The position numbers and the translations under genes are program-made. Source: Collinsella aerofaciens (lineage in GTDB: Bacteria; Actinomycetota; Coriobacteriia; Coriobacteriales; Coriobacteriaceae). From it: a DNA stretch of 38,286 bases. How positions within the stretch are numbered: position 1 is the first letter of the stretch; each line of letters starts with the position of its first letter. A model generated the notes under the pieces. That model saw nothing but the letters and a program-made list of their open reading frames with translations, was not told the origin of the DNA and did no database searches. Below are positions 25,204 to 32,919 of the stretch, piece after piece. Location: contig NZ_JADNHZ010000017.1 of the NCBI RefSeq assembly GCF_015554145.1, forward strand, positions 22,688 to 60,973, written 5' to 3'.

Positions 25204-26616
25204 ATGACCAAGAACCGCACCGAGGTCGCGGACATCGACCGCAGCCTCTACGACTTCACCTATGGCGAGGAGGGATTCGAGCGCCTCGACGCCGGCATCA
25301 CGCCCGACATCGTGCGCGAGATCAGCGCCAAGAAGGACGAGCCGCAGTGGATGCTCGACCTGCGCTTAAAGTCCCTCGAGATCTTCAACCGCTTCCCGGA
25401 TCCGACGTGGGGCCCCTCCATCGAGGGCTTGGACATGGACAACATCGTCACCTACGTCAAGCCCAACACCGACCAAAAGCACGACTGGGAGTCGGTGCCC
25501 GACGACATCAAGAACACCTTTGAGCGCCTGGGCATCCCCGAGGCCGAGCGCAGCTACCTGGCAGGCGTCGGCGCGCAGTACGACTCCGAACTCGTCTACC
25601 ACAACATGCAGGACACCGCGTCCAAGATGGGCATCGTCTACTCCGGCATCGAGGAGGCCCTGCACGATCCGCAGTGGGAGCCGCTCATCCACGAGAAGTT
25701 CATGACGCTCATCCCGCCCACCGACCACAAGTTTGCGGCCCTGCACGGTGCCGTGTGGTCGGGCGGCTCGTTTGTCTACGTGCCCAAGGGCACTAAGCTC
25801 GACTTTCCGCTGCAGAGCTACTTCCGCCTCAACGCCAAGGGCGCCGGCCAGTTTGAGCACACGCTCATCATCGTCGAGGACGATGCCGACCTGCACTTCA
25901 TTGAGGGTTGCTCCGCGCCCAAGTACAACGTGGCCAACCTCCACGCCGGCGCCGTGGAGCTCTTTGTGGGCAAGCGCGCGCACCTGCGCTACTCGACTAT
26001 CGAGAACTGGTCCAAGAACATGTACAACCTCAACACCAAGCGTGCGCGCGTGGACGAGGACGGCGACATCGAGTGGATCAGCGGCTCCTTCGGCAGCCAC
26101 GTGGGCTACCTCTACCCCATGAGCGTGCTCAACGGCCGCCGCGCCCGCTCGAGCTTTACCGGCATCACCTTTGCCGGCGCCGGCCAGAACCTCGATACCG
26201 GCTGCAAAGTCGTGCTCAACGCGCCCGAGACCTCGGCGACCGTCGAAACCAAGGGCATCTCCAAGAGCGGCGGCATCCAGACCTTCCGCAGCTCCATCGT
26301 GGCCACGCCCAAGGCCGAGGGTTCCAAGGCAACCGTGAGCTGCCAGTCACTGATGCTCGACGACCAGAGCCGCTCCGATACCATCCCCGCCATGGACATC
26401 CGCGCCAAGAACGTCGATATCGGCCACGAGGCCACCATCGGCCGCATCGGCGACGACAAGGTGTTCTACCTGATGAGCCGCGGTATCTCGGAGGAAGAGG
26501 CCCGCACCATGATCGTCAACGGCTTTGCCAACCCGGTCTCCAAAGAGCTGCCGCTGGAGTACGCCGTCGAGATGAACAACCTGATCAAGCTCGAGATGGA
26601 AGGAGCGATCGGATAA
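25204..26616 (+). CDS. sufB: SufB, Fe-S scaffold subunit
   Basis: The 470-residue protein forms the scaffold core with SufD and SufC. SufB features are GVGAQYDSELVYHNM, GSFVYVPKGTKLDFPLQSYF, EGCSAPKY and the beta-helix with its C-terminal HEATIGRIGDDKVFYLMSRG and GFANPVSKELPLEYAVEMNN. The start at 25204 has GGGG about 7 nt upstream and lies 12 nt after sufC. The first residues (DRSLYDFTYGEEGFERLDAG) are the usual actinobacterial N-terminus. Its stop overlaps the start of sufD. Confidence 0.96.
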   Translation: MTKNRTEVADIDRSLYDFTYGEEGFERLDAGITPDIVREISAKKDEPQWMLDLRLKSLEIFNRFPDPTWGPSIEGLDMDNIVTYVKPNTDQKHDWESVPDDIKNTFERLGIPEAERSYLAGVGAQYDSELVYHNMQDTASKMGIVYSGIEEALHDPQWEPLIHEKFMTLIPPTDHKFAALHGAVWSGGSFVYVPKGTKLDFPLQSYFRLNAKGAGQFEHTLIIVEDDADLHFIEGCSAPKYNVANLHAGAVELFVGKRAHLRYSTIENWSKNMYNLNTKRARVDEDGDIEWISGSFGSHVGYLYPMSVLNGRRARSSFTGITFAGAGQNLDTGCKVVLNAPETSATVETKGISKSGGIQTFRSSIVATPKAEGSKATVSCQSLMLDDQSRSDTIPAMDIRAKNVDIGHEATIGRIGDDKVFYLMSRGISEEEARTMIVNGFANPVSKELPLEYAVEMNNLIKLEMEGAIG

Positions 26617-27887
26617 TGAAACAGGAAACCAACACCGCTGCTACCACGCTCGAGCAAGTTAATGCGATGCCTGCTGCCACTTGGGGCTGGCTCAAGATGA
26701 ACCAGACCAAGCTCGAGCTTTCCGACGAGCTTGCCACCGCTCCCGCCGAGGCCGTTGAGGTCGAAGGCCTGGACGAGCAGTTTGCCGGCTCGGCCGACGC
26801 CTTCGACGCCGCCATGGAAGCCATGGCCGAGCGCTTCCCCGAGCGCCGTGCCGCTGCCCCCGGCGACGCCGCCGACCGCGCCCGCATCACGCCCGAGACC
26901 GAGCTCGACGTGCCCGCCACCTCTGTCTACCAGGCCGGCGCCATCAAGCTCGAGGAAGAGCTCTCCCCTGCCGAGGCCTTCGAGACCGGCATGGGCGAAG
27001 CCGCCTACACCTACCTGGCCGACCACACCACCAAGCGCATCGTCATCGATGTGCCCGCATACCAGCACGCCACGGTTACCGTGCGCGTGAGTGGCGTCGA
27101 CGCTGCGGCCGCCATCGCCGCCATCGACGTCGTCGCCCGTCCCCAGTCGACGCTCGACCTGCAGATCGCCCTGGACTCCCCCGTTGCCGGCGAGGGCGTC
27201 GTGGGTTCTGCGCTGCGCGTGTGCGCCCACGAGTACGCCACCGTCAACGTGACCTGCACGCAGACGCTCGACGACAGCTGGATCGCACTCGACGACACCG
27301 GCCTGTTCCTGGACGAGGGCGCACGCGTCAACGTGCAGCACACCGTCCTGGGTGCCGGTGCCAGCGCCACCGGCCTTGCCGGCGACCTGCTGGGCGACAC
27401 CGCCAAGGTGACGATCGACACCGATTACCTGGGTGCCCGCGAACAGGTGCGCGACTTTAACTACGAGCTGCGCCATCGCGGCCGCAAGACCGAGTGCGAG
27501 ATCGACGCCAACGGCGTGCTGACCGGCACGTCCAAGAAGGTCTACCGCGGCACCATCGACCTCGTGCACGGCTGCAAGGGCGCAACCGGCACCGAACGCG
27601 AAACCGTGTTGCTGGCCAACAAGGGCGTCGACAACAAGACTGTCCCCGTCATCCTGTGCGACGAGGACGACGTCGCCGGCAACCACGGCGCCACCATCGG
27701 CCACGTCCGCGACGAGCAGCTGTTCTACCTCGCCTGCCGCGGCCTTGACCAAAACGCCGCCGAGGACCTGTTCATCCGCGCCAAGCTGGAGGACGCCGCG
27801 CTTTCCGCCACCGATGAGCGCACCCGCGCCGCCGTCGTCCGCCTGGGCAACAACCTGATCGACAACTTTGAGGAGGAGCTCGCATGA
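26616..27887 (+). CDS. sufD: SufD, Fe-S scaffold subunit
   Basis: The start is the ATG in TAATG, overlapping the sufB stop by one base, with AAGGAG upstream; the same frame is open far upstream inside sufB but this is antiparallel-free chance. The 423-residue protein begins with TWGWLKMNQTKLEL and an Ala/Glu-rich segment, then the beta-helix of the SufB/D family with GRKTECEIDANGVLTGTSKK, YRGTIDLVHGCKGATGTERE and VAGNHGATIGHVRDEQLFYL. The conserved His of GNHGATIG corresponds to the cluster-ligand His of SufD. Its last four bases overlap sufS. Confidence 0.95.
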   Translation: MKQETNTAATTLEQVNAMPAATWGWLKMNQTKLELSDELATAPAEAVEVEGLDEQFAGSADAFDAAMEAMAERFPERRAAAPGDAADRARITPETELDVPATSVYQAGAIKLEEELSPAEAFETGMGEAAYTYLADHTTKRIVIDVPAYQHATVTVRVSGVDAAAAIAAIDVVARPQSTLDLQIALDSPVAGEGVVGSALRVCAHEYATVNVTCTQTLDDSWIALDDTGLFLDEGARVNVQHTVLGAGASATGLAGDLLGDTAKVTIDTDYLGAREQVRDFNYELRHRGRKTECEIDANGVLTGTSKKVYRGTIDLVHGCKGATGTERETVLLANKGVDNKTVPVILCDEDDVAGNHGATIGHVRDEQLFYLACRGLDQNAAEDLFIRAKLEDAALSATDERTRAAVVRLGNNLIDNFEEELA

Positions 27888-29209
27888 TCGACACCGAGCA
27901 CGTTAAATGCGATACCTGCACCGCCCCCGAGCCCATGATGCTCGACGCCAGCGACGAGGCTTCGCGCGGCTGGCCCACCGTGGACATCGAGAATAACCCC
28001 TACAAGGGCCAGTTCCCGCTGTTCCAGCAGCACCCCGAGATCGCCTTTCTCGATAGCGCTGCCACCGCGCAGCGCCCCGCCTGCGTGCTCGACGCCGAGC
28101 GCGACTTCTACCAGCGCATGAACGCCAACCCGCTGCGCGGCCTGTACTCGCTATCCGTCGAGGCCACCGACGCTATCGCGAAGGTGCGCCAGCAGATCGC
28201 CGATCTCATCGGCGCTTCCCAGGCCAACGAGATCATCTTCACCCGCAACACCAGCGAGTCGCTCAACCTGGTCGCCAAGAGCTTTGCGCCCACGGTGCTG
28301 GAGCCCGGCGACGAGGTCGTCATCACCATCATGGAGCACCACTCCAACCTGATTCCTTGGCAGCAGGTCTGCCGCGAGACCGGCGCCAAGCTCGTCTACC
28401 TCTACCCCACCAAGACCGGCCAGCTCACCACCGAGGAGGTTCTTGCCAAGGTGGGTCCCAAGACCAAGATCCTGGCCGTGGGACAGGTCTCCAACGTGCT
28501 GGGCGTCGAGAACCCGGTCAAGAATCTCGGCAAGCTCGTGCACAAGTACGGCGGCTATCTGGTCGTCGACGGCGCGCAGTCGCTGCCGCACATGCCGGTC
28601 GATGTGGCCGACCTGGGCGCCGACTTCTTTGCCTTTAGCGCGCACAAGGCCATGGGCCCCATGGGCATCGGCGTGCTGTGGGGCAAGATGGACCTGCTCA
28701 ACGCCATGCCGCCCATGCTCACCGGCGGCGAGATGATCGATTCGGTCACCGAGCAGGACGCCGTCTGGGCTCCTGTCCCCGAGAAGTTCGAGGCGGGTAC
28801 GCAGGACGCCGCCGGTATCTTCGCCACGGGTGCAGCACTCGACTACCTGGTCAACACGGTGGGTTACGAGAACATCCAGGCCCGCGAGCAGGCACTCGTC
28901 CACTATCTGATGGGCGAACTCATGCAGCTCGACTTTGTCCAGATCATCGGCTCCATCTATTGGGATAACCACCATGGCGTCGTGAGCTTTAACGTCAAGG
29001 GCATCCACCCGCACGACGTCGCGAGCATCATGGACATGGACGGCGTCTGTATCCGCGCCGGCCACCACTGCGCGCAGCCGCTGCTCACCTGGCTGGGCGT
29101 CGAGAACCTTGCCTGCTGCCGCGCCAGCGTGGCCTTCTACAACGACAAGGCCGACATCGACAAGTTCATCGCCGGCCTGCATCACGTTTGGAGCACGTTC
29201 AATGGGTAA
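27884..29209 (+). CDS. sufS: SufS, cysteine desulfurase
   Basis: The 441-residue PLP enzyme takes sulfur from cysteine as persulfide. FLDSAATAQRP starts the family core, HHSNLIPWQ and VVDGAQSLPH bind the cofactor, K255 of FSAHKAMGPMGIGV forms the Schiff base, and C396 of RAGHHCAQPLL is the catalytic Cys on the group II loop. The N-terminal 35 residues (with KCDTCTAPEP) are an extension with two Cys not needed for catalysis. It overlaps sufD by ATGA and sufU by 8 nt, so all five genes are tightly coupled. Confidence 0.96.
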   Translation: MIDTEHVKCDTCTAPEPMMLDASDEASRGWPTVDIENNPYKGQFPLFQQHPEIAFLDSAATAQRPACVLDAERDFYQRMNANPLRGLYSLSVEATDAIAKVRQQIADLIGASQANEIIFTRNTSESLNLVAKSFAPTVLEPGDEVVITIMEHHSNLIPWQQVCRETGAKLVYLYPTKTGQLTTEEVLAKVGPKTKILAVGQVSNVLGVENPVKNLGKLVHKYGGYLVVDGAQSLPHMPVDVADLGADFFAFSAHKAMGPMGIGVLWGKMDLLNAMPPMLTGGEMIDSVTEQDAVWAPVPEKFEAGTQDAAGIFATGAALDYLVNTVGYENIQAREQALVHYLMGELMQLDFVQIIGSIYWDNHHGVVSFNVKGIHPHDVASIMDMDGVCIRAGHHCAQPLLTWLGVENLACCRASVAFYNDKADIDKFIAGLHHVWSTFNG

Positions 29210-29636
29210 TCTGTACACCTCCACCACATTTATGGAGCACAACTCGCACCCCGACTACAAGTACGAGATGGACGCCCCCACGCACGAGCACGACGGCATC
29301 AACCCCAGCTGCGGAGACGAGCTCACCTTGCAGCTACGCGTCGAGAACAACGTGATCGAGGAGGCCTCCTTTACCGGCCACGGTTGCGCCATCAGCCAGG
29401 CCAGTGCCGACATCATGGCCGACCTCATCACCGGCGAGACCGTCGAGGAAGCTCGCCGCCTGGCAGAGCTCTTCCTCGCCATGATCCGCGGCGAGCAGCT
29501 CTCCGAGGAGGACCTGGAAGACCTGGACGAAGCCGCCCAGCTCCAAGACATCTCGCACATGCCCGCCCGCGTCAAATGCGCCGAGCTCGCCTGGCGCACC
29601 CTCGACGGCATGCTCACGGGACAAAATAATCAGTAG
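29202..29636 (+). CDS. sufU: SufU, zinc-dependent sulfur acceptor
   Basis: The 144-residue IscU-like protein accepts sulfur from SufS. C37 and D39 (NPSCGDEL), C62 (GHGCAISQAS) and C126 (RVKCAELAW) are the four zinc ligands of SufU. The insert EEDLEDLDEAAQ between the second and third Cys regions is typical of SufU and absent from IscU. ATG 29202 overlaps the end of sufS by 8 nt. The last codons form one arm of the GGGACAAA repeat. Confidence 0.95.
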   Translation: MGNLYTSTTFMEHNSHPDYKYEMDAPTHEHDGINPSCGDELTLQLRVENNVIEEASFTGHGCAISQASADIMADLITGETVEEARRLAELFLAMIRGEQLSEEDLEDLDEAAQLQDISHMPARVKCAELAWRTLDGMLTGQNNQ

Positions 29637-29646
29637 TATTTGTCCC
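29618..29646. repeat. GGGACAAA inverted repeat at the 3' end of the suf operon
   Basis: GGGACAAA (29618-29625) and TTTGTCCC (29639-29646) are separated by 13 nt and followed by AAATC, as in the copy at 24192-24217. The left arm lies in sufU codons. Confidence 0.65.
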
Positions 29647-29665
29647 AAATCTTAAGAATTTTGTT

Positions 29666-29703
29666 GGCCGAATCGCTTGACAAGAGTGGTTCGGCCATTT
29701 TCT
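29666..29703 (+). terminator. Terminator of the suf operon
   Basis: GGCCGAA (29666-29672) pairs with TTCGGCC (29690-29696) around a 17-nt loop, followed by ATTTTCT. It lies 30 nt after sufU and may also work for the converging transposase gene. Confidence 0.75.
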
Positions 29704-30502
29704 ATTCCGAGCCCTCAGCCTGAGCATTCACCCGCGCATAAGCGCGCACGATACGAGAGACGGTACTCTTGCTGATTCCCGTATACCGTTCGATCTCGCG
29801 CACCGTGTAGCCGCCATCGTGCAGGGCGAAAACGATTCCGTCTCGCCGCGAGGGTGCTACGGTCTTGAGTTCGTTGAGCGGCACACCCAGGCGCTTCGCC
29901 ATCTTGTCGGCAAACGCACGCCGCTCCCACTCTGTCTCATCCATATCGTGAATCACCGGATCGGAACCATCGGGCATCGACAGAGAATAATCCAGAAACC
30001 CCTTGGCAGACTCAAAGAGCTCGAGCACACAAGAAGGATCCGAAAATCCCCTCGTCGCATCGTTGTCATACGCTCTCAGATACTCGGCAAAGCTGCTCCA
30101 GGGATAACGCTCGATCAGGGCGATACCCGCCTCCTGCGGATTAGCGTGAACATAGCGAATGGCAGCCATTAGATAACGGTCGGTATCGAGCGAGCGCCGG
30201 TCAAAACGGTTCTGGAACAGATGACCCGTGCGCCCCGTGCGTTTATTGAACCGCCGCGCGTACGTCAAAAGCAGCCGGTGCATCGCCGCGCTCATCGCGT
30301 CCTCGTAATCTGCAAGCACCAGATGCACGTGATTGCCCATAAGGCACCAGGCGATAACCGTCACGCCCGCCTCGCGGCAGCACTCGCGCATCAGCTCCAA
30401 AAACTCCCACCGGTCTTCATCGCCCTCAAAGATGAGCTGCTTGCCCACACCGCGGGCACAGACATGGTAAAAGCCGGTAACCGTTCTCCAAACGCGCTGC
30501 AT
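29702..30502 (-). CDS. Y1 (HUH) transposase of RAYT type with C-terminal helix-turn-helix
   Basis: ATG 30502 has GGGAG 6 nt upstream, giving 266 residues. The Y1 domain covers about 1-150: FYHVCARGVGKQLIFEGDED, the HUH pair in GNHVHLVL (H58, H60), and LLLTYARRFNKRTGRTGHLF, whose Y81 is the likely DNA-attacking Tyr. AIRYVHANPQEAGI closes the domain. Residues about 235-258 (TVREIERYTGISKSTVSRIV) form a helix-turn-helix, an addition seen in REP-associated transposases. No IS200/IS605 ends or tnpB accompany it, so it is a single-copy domesticated-type enzyme. These act on REP palindromes; candidates for its target here are only the GGGACAAA repeats. Confidence 0.85.
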   Translation of the reverse strand: MQRVWRTVTGFYHVCARGVGKQLIFEGDEDRWEFLELMRECCREAGVTVIAWCLMGNHVHLVLADYEDAMSAAMHRLLLTYARRFNKRTGRTGHLFQNRFDRRSLDTDRYLMAAIRYVHANPQEAGIALIERYPWSSFAEYLRAYDNDATRGFSDPSCVLELFESAKGFLDYSLSMPDGSDPVIHDMDETEWERRAFADKMAKRLGVPLNELKTVAPSRRDGIVFALHDGGYTVREIERYTGISKSTVSRIVRAYARVNAQAEGSE

Positions 30503-30905
30503 GGCGCTCCCTTCGCCGGGATCTGATTGCCATCCAATACAGCACGATTGAAGCGTGCCATCAAAACATTCGCGCAAAACAATACACTCGCGCGGCCAAA
30601 GGCAGTAAACGGGCGGCGAACGGCACCGTTGCAACAGGTCAGAACCCGCAACGCATACAAGAGCTGACCAAAAGCTTGCCCAAGACAAACCCCCTCTACG
30701 GAAGTTCGCGACCACAGAACATATAGTTAAACCGTTTCAATTAAAACTTCCGGGCTTCTCGCTACGAAAACTGAGCCGTTCGCCGAATATTCCGTGCATT
30801 TCGCGGTATTATAGGGGCTGCATGTCATGTCCCTTTCGAAGGGTCGCCCGGCAATCGCCAGCCACGACCCCCAGACGGGACGCCAACACGATAGAGAGGA
30901 GAGGC
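30503..30905. other. Region between the RAYT gene and the NifU-like/GGGtGRT operon
   Basis: The minus-strand frame upstream of the RAYT start is open to 30715 but is Cys/Trp-rich and lacks a ribosome site, so I treat it as non-coding. A plus-strand TATTAT near 30805 is a possible -10 box for the following operon; no good -35 is seen. The leader of about 95 nt contains GGGTCG...CGACCC (about 30840-30870), a possible hairpin, before AGGAGAGGC and the start codon. Confidence 0.35.
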
Positions 30906-31640
30906 ATGCAGTACTCACAGGAAGTGGAGAACATGTGCCCCGTTGCCAAGGGTGCATACCACGGCCCCGCACCCATCCCCGAGGAGGGCAAGTGGGTCCA
31001 GGCTAAGGAGATTTCCGACATCTCCGGTCTTACGCACGGTGTGGGTTGGTGCGCACCTCAGCAGGGCGCCTGCAAGCTCACGCTGAACGTCAAGGACGGC
31101 ATCATCGAGGAGGCCCTCGTTGAGACCATCGGCTGCTCGGGCATGACCCACTCTGCCGCCATGGCTTCCGAGATCCTTCCCGGCAAGACCATCCTCGAGG
31201 CCCTCAACACCGACCTCGTCTGCGACGCCATCAACGTTGCCATGCGCGAGATCTTCCTGCAGATCGTTTACGGCCGCAGCCAGACCGCGTTCTCCGAGGG
31301 CGGCCTGCCCGTGGGCGCCTCCCTCGACGACCTCGGCAAGGGCCTTCGCTCTCAGGTCGGCACCATGTTCGGCACCAAGGCCAAGGGCGCTCGTTACCTC
31401 GAGCTCGCTCAGGGCTACGTCACCCGCATGGCTCTCAACGACAAGAACGAGATCATCGCATTCGAGTTCCTGAACCTCGGCAAGTTCACCGACGCCGTCA
31501 AGGCCGGCAAGACCCCCGAGGAGGCCATCGCTGGCGCTATGGGCCACTATGGTCAGTGGGAGAACGCTGCCAAGTACATCGACCCGCGCACCGACGAGGA
31601 GACCCACTCCGTCGCCAGCGTGTTCCCGGTTCACGAGTAG
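30906..31640 (+). CDS. NifU/IscU-like iron-sulfur scaffold protein, partner of GGGtGRT
   Basis: The 244-residue protein starts at ATG 30906 with AGGAG just upstream. Residues about 40-140 resemble IscU/SufU: C49 and C56 in GWCAPQQGACKL, C77 in ETIGCSGMTHSAAMASEIL and C106 in LVCDAINVAMREIF. The aligned Asp of IscU is not obvious. The C-terminal 100 residues, with RYLELAQGYVTRMALNDKNE, are particular to this group. It is coded 18 nt before the GGGtGRT gene, its constant neighbour in anaerobes. Very uniform codon use (CTC, GCC, AAG, GAG) suggests high expression. A role in cluster or sulfur handling is likely; the real substrate is unknown. Confidence 0.85.
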   Translation: MQYSQEVENMCPVAKGAYHGPAPIPEEGKWVQAKEISDISGLTHGVGWCAPQQGACKLTLNVKDGIIEEALVETIGCSGMTHSAAMASEILPGKTILEALNTDLVCDAINVAMREIFLQIVYGRSQTAFSEGGLPVGASLDDLGKGLRSQVGTMFGTKAKGARYLELAQGYVTRMALNDKNEIIAFEFLNLGKFTDAVKAGKTPEEAIAGAMGHYGQWENAAKYIDPRTDEETHSVASVFPVHE

Positions 31641-31658
31641 AAAGGGAGGGAAATAACT

Positions 31659-32663
31659 ATGACTGTTACGTTCGAAGGTTACGAGCGCCGCGCTGACAAG
31701 ATCAACAAGTGCCTCGCCGACAACGGCATCGCCTCCCTCGAGGAAGCTCTGCAGATCTGCACCGACAAGGGCTTCAACCCGCGTGAGATCGTCAACAACA
31801 CCCAGTCCATCGCCTTCCAGAACGCCGAGTGGGCCTACACCCTCGGTTGCGCTCTCGCTGTCAAGCGTGGCGCCAAGACCGCTTCTGAGGCTGCCGCCAT
31901 CATCGGCGAGGGCATCCAGGCCTTCACCGTTCCCGGCTCCGTCGCCGAGGACCGCAAGGTCGGTCTGGGCCACGGCAACCTGGGCGCTATGCTGCTCTCC
32001 GACGACACCGAGTGCTTCGCCTTCCTGGCTGGCCACGAGTCCTTCGCTGCCGCTGAGGGCGCTATCGGCCTGGCTCTGAACGCCAACAAGGCTCGCAAGA
32101 AGCCGCTGCGCGTTATCCTTAACGGTCTGGGCAAGGACGCCGCCCAGATCATCGCCCGCATCAACGGCTTCACCTATGTGAAGACCCAGTTCGACTACTA
32201 CACGGGCGAGCTCAAGGTCGTCGAGACCATCCCCTACTCCGATGGTCCCCGCGCTGCCGTTAACTGCTACGGCTCCGACGACGTCCGCGAGGGCGTTGCC
32301 ATCATGTGGCACGAGAACGTCGACATCTCGATCACCGGCAACTCCACCAACCCCACGCGCTTCCAGCACCCCGTCGCTGGCACCTACAAGAAGGAGCGCC
32401 TCGAGGCTGGCAAGAAGTACTTCTCCGTCGCTTCTGGTGGCGGCACCGGCCGTACTCTGCACCCGGACAACATGGGCGCCGGCCCTGCCTCTTACGGCAT
32501 GACCGACACCATGGGCCGCATGCACTCCGACGCCCAGTTCGCCGGTTCTTCCTCCGTGCCTGCGCACGTTGACATGATGGGTCTCATCGGCATGGGCAAC
32601 AACCCCATGGTCGGTGCCACCGTCGCCTGCGCTGTCGCCGTCGAGGAGGCCCTCAAGGCCTAA
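31659..32663 (+). CDS. GGGtGRT protein
   Basis: The 334-residue protein carries the name-giving motif GGGTGRT at 260-266 (SVASGGGTGRTLHPDN), plus LGHGNLGAMLL, AGHESFAAAEGAIGLALNAN and VPAHVDMMGLIGMGNNPMVG, all highly conserved in the family. No function has been assigned to it. The glycine-rich motif suggests phosphate or nucleotide binding. It has no signal peptide or clear membrane helix. GGGAGGG lies 8 nt before ATG 31659. It forms an operon with the NifU-like protein and is closed by a strong terminator. Codon use is strongly biased, as in abundant proteins. Confidence 0.9.
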   Translation: MTVTFEGYERRADKINKCLADNGIASLEEALQICTDKGFNPREIVNNTQSIAFQNAEWAYTLGCALAVKRGAKTASEAAAIIGEGIQAFTVPGSVAEDRKVGLGHGNLGAMLLSDDTECFAFLAGHESFAAAEGAIGLALNANKARKKPLRVILNGLGKDAAQIIARINGFTYVKTQFDYYTGELKVVETIPYSDGPRAAVNCYGSDDVREGVAIMWHENVDISITGNSTNPTRFQHPVAGTYKKERLEAGKKYFSVASGGGTGRTLHPDNMGAGPASYGMTDTMGRMHSDAQFAGSSSVPAHVDMMGLIGMGNNPMVGATVACAVAVEEALKA

Positions 32664-32698
32664 TCGCGCCCGCGCGATGCTCAAATAGTTGAGCTTTG

Positions 32699-32731
32699 GA
32701 GCCGCTACCTTTCGAGGTAGCGGCTCTTTTT
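32699..32731 (+). terminator. Strong terminator after the GGGtGRT gene
   Basis: GAGCCGCTACC (32699-32709) pairs perfectly with GGTAGCGGCTC (32716-32726) around a 6-nt TTTCGA loop; TTTTTG follows. Confidence 0.92.
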
Positions 32732-32919
32732 GTTTGCGCTGTCGCAGGGTAGCTAATGCCAATATATCAGTTGGGGCGAAATACGAGATGTGATGAGACG
32801 GAGCGTCAGAACGTCCATGACGCCCACCTGCCATATTTGCCCTTTACCGATTTGCCGAGTCTTTGCGGCCCCATTGCCGATCACCCGTGCGACAATGCGC
32901 CGGACGAGAAAGGAATCCG

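Noticed and set aside
25908-26615. In-frame N-terminal extension of sufD into sufB
   Set aside because: The extension is Arg/Pro-rich out-of-frame sufB sequence; the ATG at 26616 overlapping the sufB stop fits the family N-terminus.
26466-27752. 428-codon minus-strand open frame
   Set aside because: Antisense shadow of sufD with low-complexity Gly/Val content and no family motif.
30915-32834. 639-codon minus-strand open frame
   Set aside because: It lies antisense to the NifU-like and GGGtGRT genes, and its Val/Gly/Asp/Leu-rich composition is the usual shadow of highly biased codons.
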